Positions 32,140 through 43,610 of a stretch of DNA of 64,000 bases are shown here, piece by piece. Each line of letters starts with the position of its first letter. Position 1 is the stretch's first letter. The translations under genes and the position numbers were made by a program. A model generated the notes under the pieces. It searched no databases. It saw nothing but the letters and a program-made list of their open reading frames with translations, and was not told the DNA's origin. This DNA is from Cryptomeria japonica (lineage: Eukaryota; Streptophyta; Pinopsida; Cupressales; Cupressaceae), in the NCBI RefSeq assembly GCF_030272615.1, contig NC_081414.1, positions 47,048,501-47,112,500 on the forward strand. The letters run 5' to 3'.

Positions 32140-32720
32140 TTTGTTTAATCTTCAGAGGGCCTGTCTTCCCGTGTGGTCATTAGGACTACTAGTGAGAAGA
32201 GAATGACCCAAGTGGTAGCAAAAGAAAAGCCATCTTCTTGCAAACCACTATAAATAACTATATTCATGGTGAAAACTATGAATAACATGTGTTGATTAGT
32301 TCATACCGACACTATGTCTCCCCATAAACCCGTTTGATCAAATTTATTTGATCAGTTGTAGGGCGTAACCCCTACCAGCTGGGAGCCTTATATATTTACA
32401 AAGTTGAAAGTGCCACATGTATGGCCACACGAGCGGATGCCCTTACTAGCACCTTTTTGTTTTAGAAGCCAAAATCATTCTAGTTGTTGAGGCAAGAGGT
32501 CGAACCTCTGGTAGCGGCCCACACACATACAGTTCTTAGTAGAGATACAAAGTTTGCCATGGGGAGTTTTTGTGGGGACTGAAGCTTGGCTGACCCTAGA
32601 AGTGAGTGCTGAGGGTGGAGCCAGTGAGGTCAAGCATCTAAGTATCCACTCTGAATAGCGTAGTCTCGGGGGTAAAACCTCATGTGGGATCAACAACTAT
32701 TGTCTTGGACAGCCATAAGA
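32140..32720 (+). other. Conserved leader segment of element C
   Basis: It shares long matches with G1 10560-11110, including GTGTTGATTAGTTCATACCG, the hairpin AGAGGT-CGA-ACCTCT at 32495-32509, AGTTCTTAGTAGAGATA and GTGAGTGCTGAGGGTGGAG. It is non-coding in both elements. A packaging, dimerisation or translation role is possible. Confidence 0.6.
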
Positions 32721-33502
32721 ATTGTGCTTGACTTATTTTAAACATTCAAAACATTCAAGACCAAACAGCAAAACATTGTGTCTTTTGTGTCTTCAAGTGT
32801 ATGCAAAACATTTTTTACATCTAACAACACACTTTTCTTGGAGTCATTTTGAGTCTAAACACTTGCAAACATTGAGTCCTCATCAACATTGTGTCCTCTT
32901 GTCACGAAAAATAGTCAAACATTCAGATTTGGTCACAACCAACAACTTCACAAATTGGAAAATTTTTATAGTCCAGCAAACAAGAGCAATCAGTTTCGGA
33001 ATTCTTGAGCTTCCTAGGTTGTTTCTCCAGGTTTTCATCTAGCATTCAACTTGTCTTTGGGTCTCACAAAGTTCATCATTGCTTTACATCTTGCATTAAA
33101 TTTACATTTGTCTAAACTTGAGTCAAAAGGTCACTTGCTTGTCCTCATCATACTTTGTCAACACACTACGTACAACAACATTTTGCTAAGTGGTCCCTCA
33201 TCAAGGTCTATCACCTTTGGGTCTCATTTGGTCTTACTTAGAGTCAAGGTCAACTTACCTCATCAAGAGAAACTATCCTCTCTTTGGAAGTCACACCTAC
33301 TCTACTACATACCTACTTGGTCTTACACTTTGGACATTGCAAATAGACTTCAGATTCATTTACATTCCATCCAACTCTTGGTCTTCCATACTCTTTCCAT
33401 TTTCATCTAGTCTCACATATCTTGGTCAATACCTAGTTCATTGTTGAAACCCGTTCCCAAAAATCTAGGAGGGAAGCTAAAGAGGCTTAAGAGTCCGTAA
33501 AC

Positions 33503-36500
33503 ATGAGTTCCTATGAGTATGACAATGATATCTTCTTCAATTCTGAGCATACTACATTCCCTGACATGGATGTCTATAGAAACATTTCAAATGTTGAGAA
33601 CATGGACACTACAAACAACAATGATACACACAATGACAATATGGACAACTTTTCAGTACATTCAGCAGAAGTGGAAGACACCATTATGAATCCCCATTTC
33701 AATCGATTGGTTGAGGAAATAATGAGGAGAGATAGACAATACTTTCTGCAAGTGATGGCACAAAGTGGAGCCAAGATCCCTCATGATTTTGACATGTCTC
33801 AAATAATGGAACATAGACCTTTGCAACAAACTCACTCCAACAAGGATCAAAGGAGGCCTAATAGTGGAGGCAATAAAGGACCACATATGGTGCCTGAATC
33901 ACCATCATCTTTGTTTCAAAAACTAGAGGTCCCACATACACATGGTCAAGCATATGATACTCACCTTCGCAGACCATTATGGAAGTCTTATGTAGAAAAA
34001 TATACTCAGTCACACGCCAATGCTAAGGACCAACCACCAAATAAATTGGATATCCAAAGGCATGATCAAAATTTGGACACAAGAAAACCCCACGTCAAAT
34101 TTGGGGGCAACACATTAGAACGAACTCATGACATGCCTGTAGAGTATGGTATACATGGACAAAATATATATTCTATTCCTCATCATGACTCTATACCAAG
34201 TGGTCCATATATGCAGCATCACTATAGACCTCCTCCATATGAACATGTGTATGATCAATATCATCCATATATGCAACATGCTTCTCCTCCAATTGGTGCC
34301 TCAAGCATGGGGTATGGTCCAAGAAGTCGATCTCCACCTAAGAGCAATTTGGAACAACAAATCAGGGACTTACAAAAGAAAATGGATGACATAAATACAC
34401 GAAAGCCAACATACACAATGAGAGACATATGTCCTTATCCATTTGACAAGAGCATTCCAATGCCTCCTTTTCCTACACACTTTGTGACACCTAAGTTTGA
34501 TAAATATAGAGGAAAAGGGGATCCTAAGGCACACATACGATAGTTTTTCACAACTTGCATTGAGGTAGCTTCAGAAGAGACATATTTGATGAGATTATTC
34601 CCACAAAGCCTAGGTGATCAAGCTATGGAATGGTTCTCCCAACTTCCACATGGTATTAAGTCATGGGGTGACTTAGCAGAGGCATTTATCCAACATTTCT
34701 CATACAACATAGAGACAGACATATCAGTCACTACTTTGTGCAACACTAAGCAAAAAGATGGAGAGTCTTTTTCATCATTTTTACAAAGATGGAGGAATCT
34801 AGGTAGCAGATGCTCTTGTGAAATTCCACAAAAACAAATGGTAGAAATGTTCACCCAAAATGTTAACAAAGACATTGGCTATGATCTAAGGAAAGCTTGT
34901 TTGTCCACCTTCAAGGATGTCATTGAAAAAGGCTTAGCGACAGAAAAGGTCCTAATTGAACAAGGAGTCATTAAGATATTCAAGGAAAACAAAGATGACT
35001 TTAAAGGAAAAGACAAGCCAAGATTTTGGAATAAAAACAAGAATACAGTCAATGATGGTGTTGTTGATGCCAATACAATGCGACCCAAATTCATTTTTTC
35101 CGGATCAAATTAGGTGAATACTCAAACAACTTCTAAATCATGAAGGAAGTACGCCCCATTGGGAGAACCACTTGAGTTAGTTTTCAAAAAGCTAGTGGCA
35201 AACAAGGTAATCACTATTCCATATTTTCCTCCATATGAGCCAAAGGTCAAACCAAATTGGTGGAATGATGATGAATATTGTGAATTTCATAAGAGCAAGG
35301 GTCATAAGACAGGAAATTGTCATCGACTGAAGAACATCATACAAGATCTCATTGATAGGGGTGACATTGAGATTGAAGGGCACTCATCTAATCAAGAACA
35401 TGAGATGTTTAAGGAACCATTCCCAAAGCATGACAAGGGAAAAGCTAAAGCCACAGATGACCAAACCAACTATACCAGAGCAACCTATAACTATGATTCA
35501 ACTATCAATCACATTTGAATGGACAATTACGTCTCTACCATTATCATCAAGGACAAAACCCCTAAGAATTCTACTCAGAGACCCAAGATTGTCCTAAAAG
35601 GTGTTGGATCTTCTTCCGAACCTACCTCTGAATGTCATGTTACAACCCATCGAGGTAAAATCACTTTGCAAGGTGCTCCAACCAAGAACACTGCTTCTTC
35701 ATCAACCAAAGTTGAGTATGACCTTGTAGAACAGTTAGGGAAAACACCCACACTCATCTCCATCCTTGAGCTTTTACGCATATCTCATGCACATAAATCC
35801 ATTCTTGACAAAATCTTGAGAGACACTGTCGTTCCTACGTATCTGAACGTGGACCAGTTTCAAGCCATGGTGGGATACCTTTCCATTCCACACTCCCTTA
35901 CATTCACAAAAGCTGATGATGCCTCTGTAAGTTAGCTACATAATGCACCATTACACATTGAAGCCTTCATACACAAAAATAGAATCAAACGAGTCTTGAT
36001 AGATGGAGGAGCAGGTCTAAACATTTGTACATTGAACACAATTAAATAATTGGGATATTCTGATAAAGCTGTGAATTCTACAAACAAAATCACCATCAAG
36101 GCATATGATGATGAAGAGCGTTCATCCAAGGGCATAGTCACCTTACCTCTCAGAGTTGGGCCAGTTACAAAGGATGTGGTTTGTCAAGTCCTTGACCTTG
36201 ATCTTACATACAACATACTTTTGGGACGTCCATGGATTAATGAGATGAGCGCAATCCCATCTACATATCATCAATGTATCAAGTTTCCACACAATGGAGT
36301 TGAAATGACCGTCAAAGATGACACAAATCCATTCATATATTGCAACAATCTATGACCTAGATCAGAAATAACAATTCCAGCCAATCGAGAGGCTATTCCT
36401 TCATCGACATATGTGGATCCAGAATCCTTGAAAGCTTCTATATCAAAACAAGCAGAGATCAAATAAAATTTCAAGATTAAAGACCTAGGATGTGATGAGT

Positions 36501-37546
36501 ATATTTTTCATGTTGATCAACTCCCACTATCTCCTAAGGTATTCAGTCAATAAGAACAACCTATAAATAATTTGCAAGGAACTGGGTATGAAGCACCTAG
36601 TGTTGTGGCTACTAGGTCTGAATGCAAATCTCTTCTAGTGGTGCAAGCAACTTTTGATATCAATAGTCCTAAGAGTGGTTCCAATGAAGAATCTATTAAG
36701 CATATCACCAGCCCTCTTGAGAGCTCACATAGCCTTACCATTTCATCCACTCATTCCATTTCCACTCCACTTCCAGACTTGGATCAACAAGAATCACAAA
36801 AGCCCTTAGTCATTGGGGATCAAGAATCAAGTTTTGAAAAGAAAAATCTAAAAGTCAAAAATAAAGAAAAGTGCTTTAGTCCAAATAAAAATCAAAAGCT
36901 ATTGGACTCTGCAAAAATCAAAGTCAAGGATAAAAATCCTATGAACAAAAAAGAACAAGAGTTGATCTCCCCTAATATCAAAATAACTGGGGGCAAAAGT
37001 TCTAAAATTTCAAGCCAAAAAGCATACTTGTGGATCCTAAGTCTTCATCATGCCATCCTAATTTCACTTCTTTTCGCAATCATAAGCCTTCATCACTCAT
37101 TCACTTGTTCCGCACATCCTTTCCCTTCTGGTGATACATCATGGACCTTTAATGGAGCTTCCTCAAGGGACTTTGTTATCAGGGATGCCCAAACTTCTAC
37201 AGGTGACATGCATACGGGCCTACATAGTCCACACGCTAGTAATTCTATCTCAGTTCCTTTATCAGGGAAGACAGTCACTCAAGCTACACATCATTCAGTC
37301 AAGGAAAATCACAACTACAATCATAAGGTTCAGCCTCACACATTTGAGGTGGGTGACTTAGTTCTCAAAGAAAAACCTAGAAATCAGCAAGACAAAGAGA
37401 AGAAGGGCAAGTTCGAACCAAATTGGCTTGGTCCTTACATCATTACAGTAGCATATGGATCTGGGGCATATTAGCTCTCAACTACAGAAGGTGAACCTTT
37501 GGAGGATCCTATCAACAACATGCACCTTTGCAAGTTCTACACATAG
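33503..37546 (+). pseudogene. Element C polyprotein: Gag, zinc finger, protease and integrase C-terminus in one frame
   Basis: ATG 33503 opens a single frame of about 1,348 codons to TAG 37544-37546, with nonsense codons (for example 34541, 35111, 35516, 35933 and 36353) but no frameshift. Gag core: FDKYRGKGDPKAHIR, AMEWFSQLPHGIKSWGDLAE and FIQHFSYNIETD (34495-34720). Zinc-finger-like segment: CEFHKSKGHKTGNC (35279-35320). Protease-like segment: VLIDGGAGLNIC (about 35993-36028) and LLGRPWINEM (36218-36247). After a Ser/Lys-rich spacer comes an integrase C-terminal-like module with FEVGDLVLKE and KFEPNWLGPYIIT (37342-37450). The reverse transcriptase, RNase H and integrase core that normally lie between are missing, so the deletion kept the frame. 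Confidence 0.8.
37022..37110 (+). other. Hydrophobic, membrane-like segment within the C polyprotein
   Basis: About 25 consecutive residues are mostly hydrophobic (ILISLLFAIISLHHSF is the core), following a Lys-rich stretch. It lies between the protease and the integrase C-terminal module. It might be a relic of an extra protein rather than of pol; the reading frame is continuous with both sides. Confidence 0.4.
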
Positions 37547-37567
37547 CTCTTTGGAATTCCTAATTCA

Positions 37568-37660
37568 AAAAATACAAAAAAAAAAAAAAATTCAAAAAAA
37601 AAAAAAAAATCAAAAAATTAAAAAAAAAAAAAAAAAATTATTATAAAACAAAAAAAATTG
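37568..37660 (+). repeat. A-rich low-complexity tract
   Basis: Runs of A broken by TTC and TTATT directly after the polyprotein stop. It does not look like a LINE tail because the element continues beyond it. Confidence 0.8.
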
Positions 37661-39304
37661 TTACTTGGTGAAAACCTGGAAAACAGGCACCTTGTGACAC
37701 AAAAAAAATTGAAAAATCGAAAAAAGTAAAGAGAAATAATTTCGTCCAATGATGAAAACCACTTGGGTGGCACCTTGGGAAAGTACCATGATGAAAACTA
37801 GGTCACCAGCGCCATGTGTAGAGACATTGCTCCTCCCTCCTTCAGGATTCCATCTCATTCTTTCACTTTGCACACACTCACATCCTATCCATTCATAATA
37901 AACTTACCCATTCCCATCATGGCTTGTTATTGATCTACCCAAGATTGGTTAGCCATTCATAATAAACCTCCCTTTTCACCTCCCTTTCCATCCATAATAA
38001 ATCAAATCCTATCTGTGGCTAAGGCAAATCCTACATCTAGTGATGGGTGTGGAACTAAGAACATCACATGTTTCGAGGAGTACAGTTTCTTCCAGCTTCC
38101 TTCAGTCTATCCGCGCACAATCCACAATAAAGCAACATTTGCATCACAGATCCACAATAAAGTTTCATCTTCTCCACAATAAAGTATCAGTTTCATGGAT
38201 TCAGTCAGTTTCAGATGAGACATAGTAGCAACAATGGGCTTCAACAAATCAAATCTTTCAATAGACTCAGACAACAAATGGTTTAGTGCTATCTGTCCTT
38301 TTTGTGAAAGTAAACATTGTGACCACAATCAAATAAGACTTATACAAGTGACAAGAGACACTAAACTTGAGGGCTACAGTGGATGTTGGTGTTGAGTCTT
38401 GGTTTTCTTTTGATTTCATCTTTTTTTGGTGATATGTCTTTTAGCTTTTCTGGGATGTCTTTGACTGGAGATTCTATCTCCAGGATGTCTTTGACTAGAA
38501 AGGCGAGGATGGGGTATCATCACCTATTTGTATTTGCTGTCTGTGGATTGTCTCTTAGTAATGCTATGACTTGTCCAAGGATATGTGGACACTGTGAGTC
38601 TAGTATGAATTGGGGCATTCCTTGTTTGTGACTGTCTTATCTCCATGCAAACAAGTACAATGACTTTCTGAGTCAAACATATGCCTCAATTGTCATAACC
38701 TACTTGCCATAATAAAGCTCAATGATGATAATGCACAAGAAGCTCTTTCACTTTCATATCTTCTGTCTTTCATCCCCCTTTCTTGATTGACTTCCATCAT
38801 CCTTCTCGAGTCCGCATAGCCTGCTATCACATGACTGAGTATAATGACACGCCAAAAACATTTGCATTTCATGTAGTTTCACCTACATTATCACATGTTA
38901 GCATTCCATACATACATATAGATATCACAATTGCATCACATCCTGCACACAACACATGTTAGAACATTTTATATTCTCATCATGTAAATAGTTATTTGCA
39001 TTGTCATATCCATCCGCATTTCATACATTCACATTTGCATTAGCATAACATATAAAAACATAAAATAAAAAAATATTGTATTTCATCATATACATATTTG
39101 CATCCATATCATAAGCATCACATAGAAACATACATCACATAGGTACACATGCATATAGCTGCCACAAAGATGAATCATCTCATATATATAATCATAAATG
39201 TCATGATACAATGATGTCAAAATCATATGGCTACAATCACCTGCAAGTGTCTACATCATCATACAAAAATGGTACAATACTGATACATAGGGAGCCCTCT
39301 ACGG
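37661..39304. other. 3' region of element C, non-coding
   Basis: It includes two AAAACCACTTGG/GAAAACCTGG-type direct repeats near 37670-37800 and CACAATAAAG repeats at 38120-38180. A CA/TA-rich stretch runs over 38880-39200. No coding region was recognised on either strand. Confidence 0.5.
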
Positions 39305-40549
39305 CTATGATAAACTCCCTCCCTCAGAGCCAGCTGGCCTCGATGGAGTCTGAGCCCTAGAAGGACCTACCCCAAGATCATCTCTCCTAGCCCTTGTGTC
39401 CTCTATATCCACCCCTCGTGTCACCCTATCTGGACAAAGGAATCCACTGATAACTCCTGCCAACACTATTGGTAGTGCTAATCCTATCCATGTCATGGTA
39501 TCCCATGCCACATGTCCTACCCTCATCTCCAATCTTGGATCCTAGAGCACTCATCTAAGGGCATCCATGTCTCCATCTCGATCATATGGAATCAGCTCCC
39601 CATCGATCGATATCCGCAAAATCCTGTATACATCCTCCAAGGTGACTATCATCTCCCCCATCGGCAAATGAAAAGTGCAAGTCTCAGAGTGTCACCTCTC
39701 CGCTAGTGCAGTCAGCAATCCCATGTTCGCTCGAAACTCAAGCACATACAGAATATGTCTCAATCCCATAGCCTCAATCGCAGCTCGGTCCTCGACTGTC
39801 AACTCAGGTCGCAACCGTTGAGTCGATGGGAATCTCTCCCATGACTCTAGCATAGGCAAATACTCGTGTAGTCACACAAATCAATCATCTCAGTCCTAGT
39901 GATACTCATTGTTCATCACAAAGTGTTTCTTCTATCCTAGTGGTACTCCCTATTCATCACAAAGTACTACGTGTTTGGCACTCCTTATTCATCACAAAGT
40001 GCTGCTCACATTTGCACTCACTGTTCATCACAAAGTGCTGCTCACATTTGCACTCATTGTTCATCACAAAGTGCTGCTCATATTTTAGTACTCCCTGTTC
40101 ATCACAAAGTACTATATCTTGGTACTTACTATTCATCACAAAGTGCCTTGATCTATCTTATCCTAGGGCCTATGCTTGAGTGAATCCTCTTGAGTGGTTT
40201 CCTAATTGGCAACGTATGTTCTATCATAGAATTGTCAATCCTAGCCCTATTTGCTATCCTAGTTTTCCCTAGAGGACCTACTTGAGTGTATCCTCTTAGC
40301 ATCTTATCCAATCGGCAACGTATGTTCATCACAGAACTGCCGATTTGACCTAGAAGACAAAAATTCACATTTTTGGACACAAACGCGTTTTCCTGACATA
40401 AACACACATTTATTACATTACCTAGCATGCATTAATGACAATAATAAATGCATCAAAGTACAAGGAGGTTTTGTGGTACTTACTAGCTCTCCTACCTCTA
40501 CTGGCCTCTGGAATCGGCGAATGCAGTCGAATCTATGAACCAAAGCCAT
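39305..40549 (-). pseudogene. Antisense plant mobile domain (PMD, aminotransferase-like) gene in element C
   Basis: Main exon 39305-39848 on the minus strand: ESWERFPSTQRLRPEL, then LTALAER-stop-HSETCTFHLPMGEM, VTLEDVYRIL and VAWDTMTWIGLALPI, ending at TAG 39307-39305. The block R-W-H-x-E-T-x-T-F-H-L-P-x-G-E-M-x-V-T-L-E-D-V is the hallmark of the plant mobile domain (MAIN/MAIL1 and transposon relatives). Three stops replace a Trp, an Arg and a Gln codon, each explicable by one transition. A short upstream exon is likely: ATG at 40549, 22 codons, donor GTAAGT at 40483-40478, joining in phase 0 to an AG before TCATGG. It is transcribed against the element's own genes. Confidence 0.75.
39912..40150 (+). 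repeat. Seven-copy tandem repeat (34-41 bp) inside the predicted PMD intron
   Basis: Units begin TTCATCACAAAGT, with variable remainder such as GCTGCTCACATTTGCACTC. A longer partial duplication follows at about 40170-40345, sharing GGCAACGTATGTTC. Spacing and sequence vary too much for a CRISPR-like array. Confidence 0.85.
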
Positions 40550-40867
40550 CGCTGCTGACTGCTGCTGCTCTTTTTTTGCACTCTAATCTCTTGGAGGTGT
40601 AGATGAAAATGAGGATGTATTTCCCTCATGGTCTATCTTATAGACTACCCTAGCCCTCGTTTCTCGAGTTAGTCTTCATTATCCCGTGACTCTGTAACTT
40701 TATTCGGTTAGTCCATTCTAGCCTCTCTTTCTTATCGAGCGATTGTCTGCAATCTTTTCAGACATTTTCATCCAATCTCTCGAGGGGGCATATCATTGCC
40801 ATCTTGGGGCAACTATGTATCAGTTCATATTATATTCTTTGAAACAACGCAACAAGCCGCATTATCT

Positions 40868-40882
40868 CAAAGAGGGGCAAAA
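40868..40882 (+). promoter_or_regulatory. Polypurine tract of element C
   Basis: CAAAGAGGGGCAAAA directly before TGTAGACACC of the 3' LTR. Confidence 0.75.
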
Positions 40883-41636
40883 TGTAGACACCCAAAATTG
40901 TCCAGTATTTTATTTATTTAATTATCTAAGCTTAATTCTTCTATTAATTAAATAAATCTTTATTTATTTAATTAATTCATTTATCCTCTTCTAGCCTTAT
41001 TTCTTATTGAAATAAATACATTTATTTATTTAAATTATCCTTTTCCTAAATTAAATAAATATCTTATTTATTTAATTGATCTCACTCCTTTTATTAATTA
41101 AATAAATCTTTATTTATTTAATTAATTCATTAGCCTTTTCTACCCATGACACATGTCATTCATCTCTTAATTCATACACTACCTACCCCTTTCATTATTT
41201 TATTATTTCTTTTACCTACCCTCTAATCATAGCCGACCTCCTTTTACACCTCTTAATCTTATCCCTCCATTTCATATAGTGTCTTCTATATAAGGAGATG
41301 CTTCCTTCATTATCAAACCCCCCGTTGACTACTTGACTACACTACGCTTTTGAACATAGGCGATCCTACTTGCAACCACATTCCGTTCTTTGTTGAGCTC
41401 TTGTGCACATAAAATCTGAGAGCAAATATATCAACAAGATCAATGGAGATAGGAAGAATGGAGATCCAAACCCTATTGGACATGTGATGGTATAATCTTT
41501 GTGATTTCATTTGATTTGCATTGTCTTAGGTAATGTTCATATGTTATGGTGGTTTTTTGTTGTTGTTAGGCTAGGGTTTTGTGGTTGAATCTATTTAGTC
41601 TTTCAACATTGTTGTTATCCATTTTCACCATATACA
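40883..41636 (+). repeat. 3' LTR of element C
   Basis: TGTAGACACC to CATATACA, 754 bp, with TATATAAG at about 41287-41294. It is complete at its 5' end, unlike the 5' LTR, and keeps an additional AT-rich 62 bp. Confidence 0.9.
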
Positions 41637-41845
41637 ATAAACAACATTTATAAATCTCTTTTTGTAAAGAATATATTCTAATCCAATTCTTTGAAGTTTC
41701 AATATGTAACATATTCTTCATATATCTTATGTTCATTCCCAAAAAAATGAACATGAACACACAACATACTAGCTAGCTTAATCATCTTAAACTTCATGAA
41801 AATAGAGGAGTTTTACCATGATGTAAATTAGGGTAAATTCTTAAA
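41637..41845 (+). repeat. 209-bp direct duplication flanking element C, right copy
   Basis: Near-identical partner of 29991-30199; beyond 41845 (TTAAA) the sequence is unrelated to element C and continues as old flanking DNA. Confidence 0.9.
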
Positions 41846-42479
41846 ATTTTGTTCATCACAAAATTATAATTCATTTGAAGACTCAATATCTTTGATCAAA
41901 TCATACACAAATTTCCATACTACCACATGTAGTAGAATCATTGGACATCATTCAATTATATACTCTTCTCATATTTATTTGGCCCCAATTCACCTTAATT
42001 ATTTGGCCACAATGCAATTTAAATCTAAAGAAACCTATCTTGATCATATTACTAGATGTCATTTAATCCATTCTGTGAATTATAGATATGAGTGTACCTT
42101 ACCTAAACTGAATCAAAATGGCTCAGTAATATGACTACAATATTGCAATAAATTTGAAATCGGTGTTAGTTCACTCTAGATGTTATCTACAACATATCAT
42201 TAGAGTTCATCTTCCAATAGAATGTAATACAAAACAATTATCTGAATATAACATCAAATCAATGCACATATGAAATTGAGATAGTATTATGTCTTTAATC
42301 CAGGGATGGAGGTAAAAACAGAGCTTTCTAACTAATAAGATAAATGTTAAGGTTAAAATATAGATGCAGTTGCGTTCATTCAAAGATGTTAATTAATGGA
42401 TCAAAGACAACTTTCTAAAAATGTAAGAGATATATGAAAAAACAGATCAAGCAACAACAACTCCTCCTGTATCGGCAAC
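41846..42479. other. Unassigned interval downstream of the ferritin pseudogene
   Basis: AT-rich; no exon or repeat was recognised. It corresponds to the 3' flank of the minus-strand ferritin remnant. Confidence 0.4.
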
Positions 42480-43610
42480 ATCGTTGCCATTGAGAAGCAC
42501 TTGATATCAAAATGCCATACAACTACATCAAAAAAGTTGAGTTCAATTTTAAAATGCTATTTCAGTATAAATTGAAATTTAGGTTTATCAAATCCTATTC
42601 ATTGTAGTAAAAAATTTCCCAAAATAAGAAACTGGATTTATCCTAGGCATACCATGTCCTTTGCTTATCCTTCTCAATTGGGAAATATATTATGAAACCT
42701 GCTTGATTCCTTCCACCTGAATGAGATCACTTCAACTATTAGCAATAAATTTTCCAAAATATATATGTTACTATTTTATTAATCTTGTAAAAATGAAAAT
42801 CCCTCCAAATTATTATATATTTTGAAGAAAGTTTGTAGTCAAATGTTCAAGTTGAAATAAGAATAGATTATAACCTGCTTTGTGAGGAAGCTACCCTAAA
42901 TGTAATCTGTAATCTAACTATCATTAGTTTCTTGAGCAACCTGCTTGTAACAAATCAAACCCACCATTAAAGACATAGTCCCAATAATATAGCCAAGGAA
43001 TATCTGTATACCCAACAAAATTTAAAGATTATAAAAGAAAAGACTATTTACACTATGAAAGTTAAAAGGCTTTTTATTGGTGAGCTTCTCCGGAGATAAA
43101 GCTGGCTCTATGGATGTTATCAAAAATCAAAACATGAAAATCTAGTCAAGTAATGTGCATTAAATAAATGCTCCAATATACAACAATTAAATATAAGATT
43201 GTTTTGTATATAAAACCCACCATAGAGGGCATCTCCTTTATAGGCATGGTCAAACTCCATGATAGGCATCAAAATGGATTGCAACAAACCTTTTCCACCT
43301 CTCATTTCTATTACATACAAGAGCAACAACAAACATGTCACATAATAGACAAGGAACACAAACAAAAGACCTTGGTCTCATACAACCTTGATATTTCATT
43401 AACATTTCTGCAAGATTTCGTTCCTCATCAGTAGCTTCCTTGAAGTACCTACAAATTTAAATTATAAATGAGAAAATATTTTTCCATGCATTCTACTCAC
43501 CAAAACCAATGTTTCAGAGTGCTTGCTTTGAAAATATTAGAAAAGCTATCTTGTCTCTATCAAAGTAGGCAAACAGAGCATGATATACGTATGAGACATT
43601 GCACTCCACA
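42480..43610 (-). pseudogene. Plant ferritin pseudogene, seven intron-separated exons
   Basis: Minus-strand exons in order: 43610-43526 (VECNVSYVYHALFAYFDRDK), 43448-43387 (YFKEATDEERNLAEMLMKYQ), 43307-43221 (RGGKGLLQSILMPIMEFDHA, then KGDALY), 43113-43052 (LSPEKLTNKKPFNFHS), 42940-42875 (VAQETNDS and FLTKQ), 42716-42653 (QLRRISKGH) and 42522-42480 (VWHFD). These match the known plant ferritin exon plan, and exon phases agree throughout. Ferritin stores iron in plastids as a 24-subunit shell. Defects: three in-frame stops (two in exon five, one in exon six), a damaged donor after the first exon shown, AT for AG before the fourth, and a Leu where the ferroxidase His of the EERxHAE motif should be. 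The transit peptide and first exons are missing. Introns are retained, so it is not a processed copy. Confidence 0.9.

Larger units (their letters stand above)
30200..41636 (+). mobile_element. Element C: internally deleted Tat-like Ty3/gypsy retrotransposon with an antisense gene
   Basis: Order: 5' LTR lacking its first bases, primer site, 2.6-kb leader, one gag-protease-(integrase C-terminal) frame, an A-rich tract, a 3-kb 3' region with an antisense plant-mobile-domain gene, PPT, and 3' LTR. Reverse transcriptase, RNase H and the integrase core are absent, so the element is non-autonomous. The gag, protease and leader match G1. An antisense extra reading frame between pol and the 3' LTR is a known feature of the Tat lineage of plant Ty3/gypsy elements. 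Confidence 0.8.

Noticed and set aside
39912-40150. Regularly spaced TTCATCACAAAGT repeats resembling a CRISPR array
   Set aside because: The DNA is plant nuclear, spacers are near-copies of each other and unit length drifts; it is an ordinary tandem repeat in an intron.
39940-40183. Overlapping plus-strand frames repeating Ser-Ser-Gln-Ser-Ala
   Set aside because: They translate the 34-41 bp tandem repeat and have no homologue-like features.
43168-43434. Plus-strand open frame of 88 codons over the ferritin region
   Set aside because: The minus strand has the ferritin exons with consistent phases; the plus-strand frame is incidental.
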